From Cellulosilyticum sp. I15G10I2 (GTDB lineage Bacteria > Bacillota > Clostridia > Lachnospirales > Cellulosilyticaceae): a stretch of DNA of 64,000 nucleotides. Of this stretch, positions 53,470-62,435 are shown one piece after another. The notes beneath the pieces were generated by a model. That model was given only the letters and a program-made list of their open reading frames with translations, was not told the DNA's origin and made no database searches. Location: NCBI RefSeq assembly GCF_900095725.1, contig NZ_FMMP01000009.1, positions 310,001 to 374,000 of the forward strand. Reading direction: 5' to 3'. Numbering within the stretch: position 1 is the stretch's first letter; every line of letters starts with the position of its first letter. A program made the translations under genes and the position numbers.

Positions 53470-55272
53470 CTACTCTTTATTATCTTTACTTTTATTTACT
53501 AAAGCCTGAATGGGAATTTTAAAGCTTATTTCTGTTCCCATTCCTTTTTTACTTCTTATATGAATTTTACTATATTCTCCATAGTGCAGTACTAATCTGC
53601 GATTTAGATTAGTAAGTCCTATATTTTTAGCTTTAATATCATTAATTCTTAAATAGAGTTTTTGTATCTCTTCTTTAGTCATGCCGCATCCGCTGTCAAT
53701 GATAGAGACATACATATTATTTTTTCTGCCGAATATTTTTATTTTTATATAAAAGCGTTCATTTATAGATGTATAACCATGATTAACACTGTTTTCAACA
53801 ATAGGCTGCAACATCAGACGAAAGACCTGATAATCTAATACGTTCTCCTCTATTTCAAAATAAGTCACAATTTTATTTTTAAATCTAATTTCTTGTATCT
53901 GCATATACGCTTTTAAATAATCAAGCTCTTCTTTTAAAGTGACAAGCTCTGTCGGATCATTCAGTGCATATTTGATAATCCTGGAGAGCTCTTGTATCAT
54001 CGTATGCAACGTAGATAATCCTCCTAACTCTTTAAGCACCTCCAGATCCATGGTTTGAAGTGTATTAAATATGAAATGGGGGTTTATCTGCATTTGCAGT
54101 GCTTTTAGCTCAGAAATTTCATTTTGATGCTGCTTTTCTAATAAGTGGGTTTGCATCTGATTGTTTTTGATAAAAAGAAACAATATGTTATTCATAATCA
54201 GGTTATATTCATCTTTTACAATAGTCTGAGGTTTTTCTACTGTCTCCCCTCTTTCAGCTGCACCAAATAACTCCACTAAACTAGTAATATGTTTAAAGGC
54301 AATTTTTGTAATTATCCACGCCAGTAGCATAATCAATGACAGATTAACTATTAATATACTTACTGCAATCTGCAGATAATTAAGCATCTTATCTTTAAAG
54401 GTATCAAAAGTTATCAACGACACAAAGTAAGTATCAAAGTAATCTGCAGGTTTAATACAGAACAAATAGTATTTCCCATTAACTTTTACCCACTTTTGAT
54501 TACTTTTAAATTCTCCATCTAATTGATAAGCTTTAATCATTTTTTGAAAAAAATCCTTTTCTTTCTCTACATCCATAGCAGACTGTTCATCACTTGAAAA
54601 AAGTACATCCCCTCTGTCATTGAGATAAAAGAAACTTTGTCCTGAGTGATACAGCATACTTCTAATCATCTCTCCAAAATTTTCCGAATTAATATTCACA
54701 ACAATAACGCCATTCGCTGAAGTCATTTTTTGATAGATAGTAATAACCTTTTTAGCTTCCTCGTATTGATATCTTTTGATCCATCTCGTCTCAACAAATT
54801 GTTTTTCTTCTTCTGACATCTTGCTATATTTTTCAAACCATGCTTTGTCATAAAAGGTCTGCAGAGAAACTAACTGCTCTGATGAAGAAGTTAAATAATT
54901 ATTTCTTCCATCAAGATAAAAGTAAATGGAGTTGATATAGGGATAAGCGCTCTCAAAACTTCTCAAAAAACTTTTTGCTGCATTCAAAAAAATGACATCT
55001 TGATACTCTAGCTCACTATGATTAAAGAGTTTTTGAATTGATAATTTATATTGAGCAATTCCCATCATCATATCCTGCTGATGTATAGTGCTATAAGCTA
55101 CATAGACGATATTATCGTTGATGCTTTTAAGAGTATTAACACCTTGTTTTTCGAGTTCTCTTTGCTGAGTTTCTAAAATAAGATACCCCATAATAAGAAA
55201 AAGGACCAGCAAAGGAATAATCATAATAATTGCATAGGTCCGAAATCGTTTTATAAAAAATTTACGCAGCAT
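53470..55272 (-). CDS. YesM-type sensor histidine kinase
   Basis: 600 residues. Two membrane spans (about 13-32 and 288-310) flank an extracellular Cache-like sensor region of ~250 residues. A HAMP-like segment leads to the phosphoacceptor motif NPHFIFNTLQTMDLE and an ATPase domain starting with MLQPIVENSVNHGY. It transfers phosphate to the response regulator encoded 3 bases upstream. Carbohydrate or solute-binding-protein sensing is typical of YesM proteins. Confidence 0.93.
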   Translation of the reverse strand: MLRKFFIKRFRTYAIIMIIPLLVLFLIMGYLILETQQRELEKQGVNTLKSINDNIVYVAYSTIHQQDMMMGIAQYKLSIQKLFNHSELEYQDVIFLNAAKSFLRSFESAYPYINSIYFYLDGRNNYLTSSSEQLVSLQTFYDKAWFEKYSKMSEEEKQFVETRWIKRYQYEEAKKVITIYQKMTSANGVIVVNINSENFGEMIRSMLYHSGQSFFYLNDRGDVLFSSDEQSAMDVEKEKDFFQKMIKAYQLDGEFKSNQKWVKVNGKYYLFCIKPADYFDTYFVSLITFDTFKDKMLNYLQIAVSILIVNLSLIMLLAWIITKIAFKHITSLVELFGAAERGETVEKPQTIVKDEYNLIMNNILFLFIKNNQMQTHLLEKQHQNEISELKALQMQINPHFIFNTLQTMDLEVLKELGGLSTLHTMIQELSRIIKYALNDPTELVTLKEELDYLKAYMQIQEIRFKNKIVTYFEIEENVLDYQVFRLMLQPIVENSVNHGYTSINERFYIKIKIFGRKNNMYVSIIDSGCGMTKEEIQKLYLRINDIKAKNIGLTNLNRRLVLHYGEYSKIHIRSKKGMGTEISFKIPIQALVNKSKDNKE

Positions 55273-55275
55273 ACT

Positions 55276-56013
55276 TTATTTCTTCTCCTTCCCTTGACCA
55301 TTTCTATATTCCATAGGACTTATATTAAAATACGTTTTAAAGGCTCTTGAGAAGTTTTTAGGATTATCATATCCCACATAGAAGGCTATTTCATAACTCT
55401 TATAGCTAGGATCCATCAAAAGTTCGCACGCTTTTTCCATTCTTATTTTATTGAGCTTTTCTAAAAACCCATACCCTGATTTTTCCTTATAGATCTTTGA
55501 CAGATAGTTGGGGCTTAACCCAACTATCTCTGCCGCGCCTTCCAATGAGGCTTTTTGATAATTGTTTGAAAGGTATTTATTGACACGTTTAATAATCTCT
55601 TTATAATAAGTTTGAGGTTCATCATGTATAACTTGGTTTACCTCGTCTAATTTTATTTTTATTTTTTCAAAACAAGCTATAAGTTCATCATAGCGAATGG
55701 GTTTTAACAAATAGTCACTGATTCCAAAGTGAATAGCAGCCCGCATATATTCATAGTCCTTATAACTGCTGAATAAAACAACTTTAATTTTTGGAAATCT
55801 CATAAGCTCTTTAGTCAGGTCAATACCGTTCATGACGGGCATTGAAATGTCCGTCATGACTACATCTACTGCGTTCTTTTCCACATAAGCTAATGCGCCA
55901 ATAGCATCTGTAAATCGTGCAACTACTTTAAACCCAATATTATTCCATGGAAATAATTCTGAGATTCCATCTAAAATTTTCTCTTCATCGTCTACAATAA
56001 CTAATCGATACAC
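55276..56013 (-). CDS. YesN/AraC-type response regulator
   Basis: 245 residues. A receiver domain has the acidic pair IVDDEEK and phosphoacceptor Asp55 in MTDISMP. The C-terminal ~100 residues are an AraC double helix-turn-helix (AAEIVGLSPNYLSKIYKEKSG; FYVGYDNPKNFSRAFKTYF). It is the cognate regulator of the YesM-type kinase and likely activates the ABC importer/GH43 operon downstream. Confidence 0.94.
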   Translation of the reverse strand: MYRLVIVDDEEKILDGISELFPWNNIGFKVVARFTDAIGALAYVEKNAVDVVMTDISMPVMNGIDLTKELMRFPKIKVVLFSSYKDYEYMRAAIHFGISDYLLKPIRYDELIACFEKIKIKLDEVNQVIHDEPQTYYKEIIKRVNKYLSNNYQKASLEGAAEIVGLSPNYLSKIYKEKSGYGFLEKLNKIRMEKACELLMDPSYKSYEIAFYVGYDNPKNFSRAFKTYFNISPMEYRNGQGKEKK

Positions 56014-56406
56014 ACTTCCACTCCTTTTTGCATCCCCTATATTAAATATGCGAATTTAATGTTTTCTAAAGTAAGTATTTTTAGTTTATTACAAACTATT
56101 ATATCATATATAAACTTTTTAAAATGAGGCAATACTCATTATGCGTAAAAATGAATAATTTTCATAAATATAATACCTTTTTAGATTAGAAAGCACTATT
56201 TAAAACAATAATTATATAATTACATTTTGGGATAGAAGCCCGATATCTAGAGATAATAAAGTTAAAAGACCTTGAGTAACTTTCAAGAAAGTGTGCCAAA
56301 AAGCCTACACTTGCACGATAGGAAAACTTGCCCCTTGCATGTAATATGATGTTTCCTATTTCATAAAATTTAGAATAGTACTTCTACCCACGAAAGGATA
56401 ATAAGT
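56014..56406. other. Divergent control region between regulator and binding-protein genes
   Basis: This 393-base AT-rich gap must hold promoters for both the two-component genes and the plus-strand binding-protein gene. A possible hairpin with ATAGGAAA and TTTCCTAT arms lies at about 56318-56359, 48 bases before the binding-protein ATG. No known riboswitch core was recognised and no promoter pair stood out. Confidence 0.5.
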
Positions 56407-57387
56407 ATGCAGAAACGATTACTAGCACATATATGCGTATCATTCCTCCTGATCTTTTCTATAAATGCTGCACCCAAAATAACCTATGCAGGTGAATTAA
56501 TAAATCCTATATCATCAAAATACATTCCCATCATTGTTCAAAGGGAGTCCCCTTACTGGGAAGCTATCAGAGCTGGCGCTGAGAAAGCTGCTAAGGATTA
56601 TGATGTAAACATTCTCATAGAGGCTCCAAAGTCACCGCCCCCAACAGCACTTAATGAACAGCTGAATTTATTTAGAAACGCCTTAGCTACAATGCCTCCG
56701 GCAGTTATTTTATCAGCACTTGATACAGAAGCTTTTACGCCCTATTTAGAGCAGGCTCAAGAGCAAAACATCCCTGTTATTGCACTTGATTCAAATGTTG
56801 ATAGTCCAATAATAAGGATATCTGTTGCAACAGATAACTATAAGGCTGGAGAACTAGCCGCCCACAGACTGGCAGAACTTGTAGGCGGAAAAGGCAAAGT
56901 AGGAATTCTTACCCATCGCACCGGAATAACAAGTGCTTTAAATAGGCGGAGTGGCTTTGTCATTACACTTGTAGAAAAATATCCTGACATAGAAATACTT
57001 CCCATTCAATATGGCATAGGAACTACCGAAAGCCTCATAGAAGGCGCAAAAACACTTTTAATGGAAAACCCAGATATTAAGGGTATATTTGGTACGAATA
57101 GAGATGCAACTGAGGTGATCATTAATACTGCTAAAGAACTCGGCAAAATAGATAGTCTCAAAATCATAGGTTTTGATGCAAGTAAAATGATTTCTGAGGC
57201 TATTAGAAAAGGCATTGTCTCTGGAGCTATCGCACAAGACCCCGTAAATATGGGATATAAAGCTGTTGAATCAGCTATTAAAGCGTCCGCAGGCGAAGAT
57301 CTTCCGGTATTTATAAATACCGGCTTCTTTTGGTACGATAGTTCCAACATCGACGATCCCAGGATTAAAGTGCTTCTTTATGAATAA
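56407..57387 (+). CDS. Periplasmic-binding-protein (RbsB-like) sugar sensor or carrier
   Basis: 326 residues. An N-terminal signal peptide (hydrophobic LLAHICVSFLLIFSINAA) lacks a lipobox, so it may be secreted or stay N-terminally anchored. The rest follows the type I sugar-binding fold: PIIVQRESPYWEAIRAGAEKAA, PAVILSALDTEAF, VIALDSNVD and LKIIGFDASKMI. No RbsA/RbsC-type transporter genes are near. Divergent from a YesM/YesN-type system, it may present a sugar to the histidine kinase rather than to a transporter. Confidence 0.88.
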   Translation: MQKRLLAHICVSFLLIFSINAAPKITYAGELINPISSKYIPIIVQRESPYWEAIRAGAEKAAKDYDVNILIEAPKSPPPTALNEQLNLFRNALATMPPAVILSALDTEAFTPYLEQAQEQNIPVIALDSNVDSPIIRISVATDNYKAGELAAHRLAELVGGKGKVGILTHRTGITSALNRRSGFVITLVEKYPDIEILPIQYGIGTTESLIEGAKTLLMENPDIKGIFGTNRDATEVIINTAKELGKIDSLKIIGFDASKMISEAIRKGIVSGAIAQDPVNMGYKAVESAIKASAGEDLPVFINTGFFWYDSSNIDDPRIKVLLYE

Positions 57388-57473
57388 AGTCTCTTCGCCG
57401 AAGTATAAAATTCAGGGCCTTTATACTTTACTTCAACCATCTTGACTAAACAGTTTATGAAAAAACTATAAAA

Positions 57474-57509
57474 AAACCTAGGATGTATTGTTTTTAACAT
57501 CCTAGGTTT
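57474..57509. terminator. Bidirectional terminator
   Basis: AAACCTAGGATGT (57474-57486) and ACATCCTAGGTTT (57497-57509) form a perfect 13-bp stem with a 10-base loop, flanked by A and T tracts. It lies between the convergent sugar-binding-protein and cupin genes. Its CCTAG-stem resembles the two dispersed terminator repeats. Confidence 0.9.
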
Positions 57510-57529
57510 AGTTTCAACTATTTTAAAAT

Positions 57530-57862
57530 TTATATAAAATCCTCACGCATAGGGGTGAATATATCCAACAGCACACCTTTTTTCAGGCATTTGCAGCCAT
57601 GCTCCACCTCATCCATTTTGAGCATTGTATCTCCTTGTTTTACAATCTTCTTTTCGCCTTCAATTTCAAACTCAAATTCACCGCTGACTACATAAGTAAT
57701 CTGTGTGTGGGGGTGATGATGAAGACTTCCTACCGCCCCTTCTTCAAATGCATTCTTGACACACATCAAATCTTTATTGTATGCCAGAACTCTTCTTACA
57801 ACGCCACTAGCTGCCTCACAAGGTGCTGTTTCATTGTGGAATACCCATCTTTTGTTTAACAT
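57530..57862 (-). CDS. kdgF: KdgF-like cupin
   Basis: 110 residues, a single cupin barrel with the metal ligands of LHHHPHTQITYVVSGEFEFE and a later His in DEVEHGCKC, ending in LLDIFTPMREDF. These blocks match the KdgF pectin/alginate-degradation cupin, which converts 4,5-unsaturated uronates to linear keturonates. It closes the operon with the TctABC transporter and the enolase-superfamily enzyme, suggesting uronate or sugar-acid catabolism. Confidence 0.85.
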   Translation of the reverse strand: MLNKRWVFHNETAPCEAASGVVRRVLAYNKDLMCVKNAFEEGAVGSLHHHPHTQITYVVSGEFEFEIEGEKKIVKQGDTMLKMDEVEHGCKCLKKGVLLDIFTPMREDFI

Positions 57863-57891
57863 TTTGTTACACTCCTTTCATCTCTTCTTTA

Positions 57892-59382
57892 TTATACCGC
57901 ACATTTTTTCTTAAAAGCATGTTTTTTAAACATCGGCCAAAAAATACTCATAACAGCGATTAGTAAAAAGATTAAAGATACGGGTCTTGTAAAAAATGTC
58001 ATGTAGTTTCCATCTGCATAACTTACGCCTTTTCTAAAATAAGCTTCTAAGTTTTGGCTAAGGATGAATGCTAAAATGAAAGGACTAGTAGGCAGCTTGC
58101 CCAGCGCCATAATAACCCCCAGCACACTGCATCCAAGCATAACATAAATACTAAAAATACTATTAGCCGTACCATATGCACCAATGAACGCTACAATTAA
58201 AATAGCACTGTATAGAAAATGATAAGGTATCTTCAAAATGAGAGGAAACCATCTTTTTGTCAAAAGCTGCATGATAAGTACAATAATAGCACTTACCAAA
58301 ACGCCTGAAAAGACCAAATAAGATATCTGCGGATTAGATGTGATCATAAGTGGCCCTGGCTGAAGGCCATGGATCATCAGTCCAGTAAGCAGCATGGCTG
58401 TAATACTGTCTCCCGGAATCCCAAGCGCCATCATCGGTATAATCGCGCCACCGATTGATGCATTGTTAGATGTCTCAGATGCCCATATACCTCCTGGATG
58501 CCCTTTACCAAATTCCTCTGGATGCTTACTGCTTGATTTTGCATGAGCATAGGCAATCATATTCGAAACCCCTGATCCCATTCCTGGCAAAAACCCTACC
58601 CATAAACCTATTAAAAAGGTGCGGATGATCGTTCCAATATTCTGTGTAATATCTGTAATGTTGATACCTAGCCCACGGATATTAGTTTCTTTAACTTCTG
58701 GGAGTTGTTGATTACCTTTTGCATAGTTTGTGGCAATTTGACGGCACGCAAATACCCCAAGTGTAATGGCAATAACACTGATCCCGTTATCCAAACTATG
58801 GTTTCCAAATGTAAAACGCAGCACGCCTGAAACTTTATCCATTCCGACTGTACCTAACATCAGCCCCATAGCCGTGGCTAAAAGACATTTGAACATGCTG
58901 CCTTCAGATAATGCCGCTACCAGTGTGATTGCAGCAAAACACAAACTCGCATATTCCCATGGACCCAGTTTTAAGGCAAAATCAGCAATGACAGGACTTA
59001 AAAAAGTTGCAATTAAAATGGATAAAAAAGTACCTATAAAAGAAGCCAAAATACCGATTGTAAGTGCCCTGGTCGCCTCCCCCCTCTTCGTCATAGGAAA
59101 GGCGTCGAAGGTTGTTGCAATAGAAGATGAACTTCCTGGGATACCGATTAATGTCGCGCCAATAAAAGACCCTGATACACCACTTACATACATAGCTATC
59201 AGCATAACAAAACTCGTGATTGTATCCATACCTATAGTGATAGGAAGCAGCAGTGAAATACCGATTGCCGCACTAAGCCCCGGAATGGCACCAAAGATAA
59301 TGCCTACTACAGATGTTCCTATAATCAAAAGTAAATTAATAGGCTGAAGAATAAGTAATAAACTCGATAAGTAAACGTCCAT
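57892..59382 (-). CDS. tctA: TTT transporter large subunit TctA (second system)
   Basis: About 496 residues from ATG 59382 (MDVYLSSLLL; AGGAGGTG 5 bases upstream). It shows TctA blocks GIIFGAIPGLSAAIGISLLLP, SGSFIGATLIGIPGSSSS and MMALGIPGDSITAMLL. It is diverged from the first TctA at 30506-32035, so it likely carries a different anion. The operon's KdgF-like cupin and enolase-superfamily protein suggest a sugar acid. Confidence 0.92.
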   Translation of the reverse strand: MDVYLSSLLLILQPINLLLIIGTSVVGIIFGAIPGLSAAIGISLLLPITIGMDTITSFVMLIAMYVSGVSGSFIGATLIGIPGSSSSIATTFDAFPMTKRGEATRALTIGILASFIGTFLSILIATFLSPVIADFALKLGPWEYASLCFAAITLVAALSEGSMFKCLLATAMGLMLGTVGMDKVSGVLRFTFGNHSLDNGISVIAITLGVFACRQIATNYAKGNQQLPEVKETNIRGLGINITDITQNIGTIIRTFLIGLWVGFLPGMGSGVSNMIAYAHAKSSSKHPEEFGKGHPGGIWASETSNNASIGGAIIPMMALGIPGDSITAMLLTGLMIHGLQPGPLMITSNPQISYLVFSGVLVSAIIVLIMQLLTKRWFPLILKIPYHFLYSAILIVAFIGAYGTANSIFSIYVMLGCSVLGVIMALGKLPTSPFILAFILSQNLEAYFRKGVSYADGNYMTFFTRPVSLIFLLIAVMSIFWPMFKKHAFKKKCAV

Positions 59383-59392
59383 GATACACCTC

Positions 59393-59860
59393 CTAAAATT
59401 TACCTTGTGGCAGCATAACCCCAAAACCTTTTGCAAACATCAAATAAAGCCCCGCTGTAATAACAATGGATAGTATGATATTTTCAGTTAAAGAGACCTT
59501 TTTCTCGCCACTAAGCATATTGATAAGAACAAAGGCCATAAACGGCGTCGCCCATAAGAACCCGATATAGGTGAGTGCAATAGCATAAGCAATGAGTACA
59601 CCAAAAGCAATCCCCATCCTTTTCCATCCATCTTTGGTTAAGTACGCCTTTTCTTCTTTATTTTTTATTTCCGATTCTACTATCATGCCGATACCGCAGA
59701 TGACCATCAGTGCTTCTGCCAAGTACGGCAGAAGGCGAGGTCCTGGATCTACAATATTATCTGGAACTTTAATGGATCCTGTATGATAGAAGAAAAATAT
59801 AGCAGCTAAAATAGCACCTATTCCGACTAGCCTGTCCTTTTTCACTGTTATTCTCCTCAT
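59393..59860 (-). CDS. tctB: TTT transporter small membrane subunit TctB (second system)
   Basis: 155 residues with four hydrophobic segments and the usual GP-containing loop (DPGPRLLPYLAEALM). It lies 10 bases before tctA and 28 bases after the binding-protein gene. It completes the membrane part of the importer. Confidence 0.87.
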   Translation of the reverse strand: MRRITVKKDRLVGIGAILAAIFFFYHTGSIKVPDNIVDPGPRLLPYLAEALMVICGIGMIVESEIKNKEEKAYLTKDGWKRMGIAFGVLIAYAIALTYIGFLWATPFMAFVLINMLSGEKKVSLTENIILSIVITAGLYLMFAKGFGVMLPQGKF

Positions 59861-59888
59861 TAACTGTATTTTTGAATGTTATTTAACC

Positions 59889-60977
59889 TTATTCTGTAAC
59901 GTTATAAATCTCAAGCGCTTTTGCTACATCTGTTAACGTGTTAAGTTCATCTTCAAGTATCGCTTTTGACTCTTCTAGCCCATACCATTCAGGAACTTGT
60001 CCCATTTCTATCATTCCCTTAACATAAGCGGATCCTTTATCTGTAATACCTTTTAAAGACTCACTGATTGCCTTAACCTGTTCTTCATCCATACCAGCTG
60101 GCCCTATTACATAATAGTTTGTCACGGCATAAACATTTTCATATCCCATTTCTTGAATTGTACGATAGTTTTCAGGTGCACTTGGGTCAAAGTCTGCAAT
60201 CTTAGCCCCATTTGCGCCAACAGTAGCTATAACTTTCAGCTTACCTGCTTTTTCATACTCTAAACCGTTTGATAAAGAAATACTTCCAATATCTATAAAA
60301 CCACCTGCAAGGTTAGTTAATCTGTCTGTTTCTGCTGATGCCTCAACATAGTTGAACTTAATACCTAATTTATTTTCAAGGGTTCCCATTAAAAATTGAG
60401 TGGTTCCATTAGGAGAGATTCCAGCTTTTACTTTTCCTGGGTTTGCCTTTATGTACTCTAAAAACTCTTCAAAAGTATCATAAGGTGCATCTGATGGAAC
60501 TGCAAGCGCTCTAAGTCCATTGTTTCCAATATTAGCTATGAGTGTCACATCCTCAAGCGGGTGAATATCAGTGGCACCAGTAACATATTGTGTTACTAAT
60601 GCGGAGTGAGCCATTGCAAGATTTAGACCATCTGCTTTCTTACCAATAAGACTCTTAAAGCTTGCAACTGTCGTATCATAATTTTCTGGTTGGAATTTAA
60701 CGCCAGTTAGTTCATTCCAGCTTTGCGTTAAATATCTAGTTGTCAAATCAGAACCACCGCCTGGTGTACCAGGTATTAAAATGGCAACTGACTTATCTGT
60801 CCATTTTAAGCTGTCACTTGCTGTTGTTGTTTCCTGAGTTGTTGTATTTGTGTCCGTTGCTACACTTGCCCCCGCTTCAGATGGATTAGATGTACTGCTT
60901 TTAGCACAGCCACCAACCACTGCCCCTATCATACTAGCAACTAATAAACACCCTAATACCTTTGTCATCTTTTTCAT
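59889..60977 (-). CDS. tctC: TctC-type substrate-binding lipoprotein (second system)
   Basis: 362 residues. The signal peptide ends at the lipobox GAVVGGCAKS (Cys24), followed by a Ser/Thr-rich linker. The mature Bug-type domain has IPGTPGGGSDLTTRYLTQSW and KAGISPNGTTQFLMGTLE, where the PGG loop usually holds a carboxylate. Together with the cupin and enolase-superfamily genes this suggests a sugar-acid ligand. Confidence 0.92.
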   Translation of the reverse strand: MKKMTKVLGCLLVASMIGAVVGGCAKSSTSNPSEAGASVATDTNTTTQETTTASDSLKWTDKSVAILIPGTPGGGSDLTTRYLTQSWNELTGVKFQPENYDTTVASFKSLIGKKADGLNLAMAHSALVTQYVTGATDIHPLEDVTLIANIGNNGLRALAVPSDAPYDTFEEFLEYIKANPGKVKAGISPNGTTQFLMGTLENKLGIKFNYVEASAETDRLTNLAGGFIDIGSISLSNGLEYEKAGKLKVIATVGANGAKIADFDPSAPENYRTIQEMGYENVYAVTNYYVIGPAGMDEEQVKAISESLKGITDKGSAYVKGMIEMGQVPEWYGLEESKAILEDELNTLTDVAKALEIYNVTE

Positions 60978-61041
60978 TTTTTCATTCTCCTTCTCATTTT
61001 ATTAGATCTTAAATTAAATCTCAGTATTTTGAAGCAATCTA

Positions 61042-62178
61042 TTATTTATCTTCTACATAGAAAATCTGTTTACTTTCAAGTAACCCCTCCTTTTCCAGCT
61101 TTTCTATATTCATTCTCTGCGGATTGCCACTTATATCTGTCTGACAATAGAATCTGCCATTTCTCTCTTCTGGCTGATAAAGTGTATATTCTCCAACTGG
61201 TTTACTGATTGGCTCGTGATACTCAACAGGTTCATTTTCATTATATAAACAACCAAAAATAGCATTGAGATAAATTCTGCCGCCTGAAGAAAATCTCACA
61301 TTATTTTCACGGGCTATATCCCTGATACGGACAAGATCATCCATTCTTGTCATTCTGCCTACAGAAGGCTGCAAATGATCTACGCCTTTCTCAATATAAG
61401 TTTCGTAGGCATAAAAAATCCTCATAGACTCACCAAATGCAATAGGAACTGAAATCCCCATATCTTTCAGGCGTCTAATGCCATTCATATCATGGGCATG
61501 AATAGGTTCTTCAAACCAAGCTAGATGATACGGCTTTACGAGTTCTGAGAATTTGAATGCAGTTTCTACATCCCATTTTTGGTTTGCATCCACGGCAATG
61601 TTGATAGTGTTTCCTACTGCCTTTCTGACTTTCTCCACTCGCCTTAGGTCTCGCTCCATATCATCGCTGCCTACTTTAAATTTGACCGTTGTATAGCCTT
61701 CTTCTACATATCTTGTCATGTCTTCTATCAGTTCATTATCTTCGAGTAGGATAGAACCTCCGCCTTTATAAGCAGATGCCCAATCCTTTGTTGCACCCAT
61801 AAATCTATGTAAAGGCTGTCCCGCTCTCTGAGCCAGGATATCTAACATCATCAAATCCAGCATCCCTACCTGTACAGCTTGCCCACTCTGGAACCCGCTG
61901 TTTCTAGTTTTCCAATATAAAGTCTCTCGCCATTCATTGTAACTTTTCTTTTCTCCATTTAGAATTAAGGGAAGAATATCCTTTACAAATCCCCTCCCTA
62001 CAGAAAGATGCGCACAAGCTCCCTCGTCATCATAGAGTTCAATACATCCTTGCTCCGGAGCGAACTTCCCCATGCCGCCAGTACCGTCCTTAAAAGGCCT
62101 TGGCAGTGGAATCGGTCTAAAGTTATAGTATACCGCCTTTGTAAAACGAATTTTTTCTTTATAATCAAATGAAAACAT
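61042..62178 (-). CDS. Enolase-superfamily enzyme without the MR-type His-Asp dyad
   Basis: 378 residues: an enolase-type N-terminal cap and a C-terminal barrel with the base motif Lys166-Phe-Lys168 (TTVKFKVG) and metal ligands Asp197 (VDANQ), Glu223 (WFEEP) and Glu250 (AFGES). The mandelate-racemase dyad appears absent: LQPSVGR puts Ser272 where Asp is expected, and FSSGGR replaces the His segment. Known sugar-acid dehydratases normally use that His, so the reaction may depend on the KxK lysines alone. It is the first gene of the operon with TctCBA and the KdgF-like cupin. Confidence 0.87.
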   Translation of the reverse strand: MFSFDYKEKIRFTKAVYYNFRPIPLPRPFKDGTGGMGKFAPEQGCIELYDDEGACAHLSVGRGFVKDILPLILNGEKKSYNEWRETLYWKTRNSGFQSGQAVQVGMLDLMMLDILAQRAGQPLHRFMGATKDWASAYKGGGSILLEDNELIEDMTRYVEEGYTTVKFKVGSDDMERDLRRVEKVRKAVGNTINIAVDANQKWDVETAFKFSELVKPYHLAWFEEPIHAHDMNGIRRLKDMGISVPIAFGESMRIFYAYETYIEKGVDHLQPSVGRMTRMDDLVRIRDIARENNVRFSSGGRIYLNAIFGCLYNENEPVEYHEPISKPVGEYTLYQPEERNGRFYCQTDISGNPQRMNIEKLEKEGLLESKQIFYVEDK

Positions 62179-62289
62179 CTTTTGCCTCCTAAAAGCTTAT
62201 CGTTAGCCCTATTATAGGTAATTCTCATTACAGCATCAATCTGTATAGTCCACAAAATATGCATTGCTTTTTATGCAAACCTCCCCTTT

Positions 62290-62355
62290 ATTTCAATTTG
62301 AATTTTTTCTATTTCATTCAACTATTTTTCATTTCAAACTCATTTCATTTTGAAA
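62290..62355. promoter_or_regulatory. Helically phased ATTTCA repeats with TTTCA/TGAAA palindromes
   Basis: ATTTCA occurs at 62290, 62311, 62331 and 62342: spacings of 21, 20 and 11 bases, close to whole helical turns. Two occurrences are parts of inverted repeats, TTTCAATTTGAA (62291-62302) and TTTCATTTTGAAA (62343-62355). They lie between the divergent enolase-superfamily operon and the PrpR-like gene and are candidate operators. Confidence 0.5.
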
Positions 62356-62435
62356 CACACTCATAGCAAGTATTCTTATATTATGCTATACTAATTAAAA
62401 ATAATTTGTATAAGTTCGTTTTACAGGAGGAAAAA

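Noticed and set aside
56218-56400. Riboswitch in the leader of the sugar-binding-protein gene
   Set aside because: A short stem is possible, but no conserved core of a known riboswitch class was recognised.
58766-59347. 193-residue plus-strand frame antisense to TctA
   Set aside because: It mirrors a conserved membrane protein gene and has no independent support.
62179-62435. Sigma-54 (-24/-12) promoter for the enolase-superfamily operon
   Set aside because: No GG-N10-GC pair with the right flanks was found, which agrees with the degenerate AAA+ domain of the adjacent regulator.
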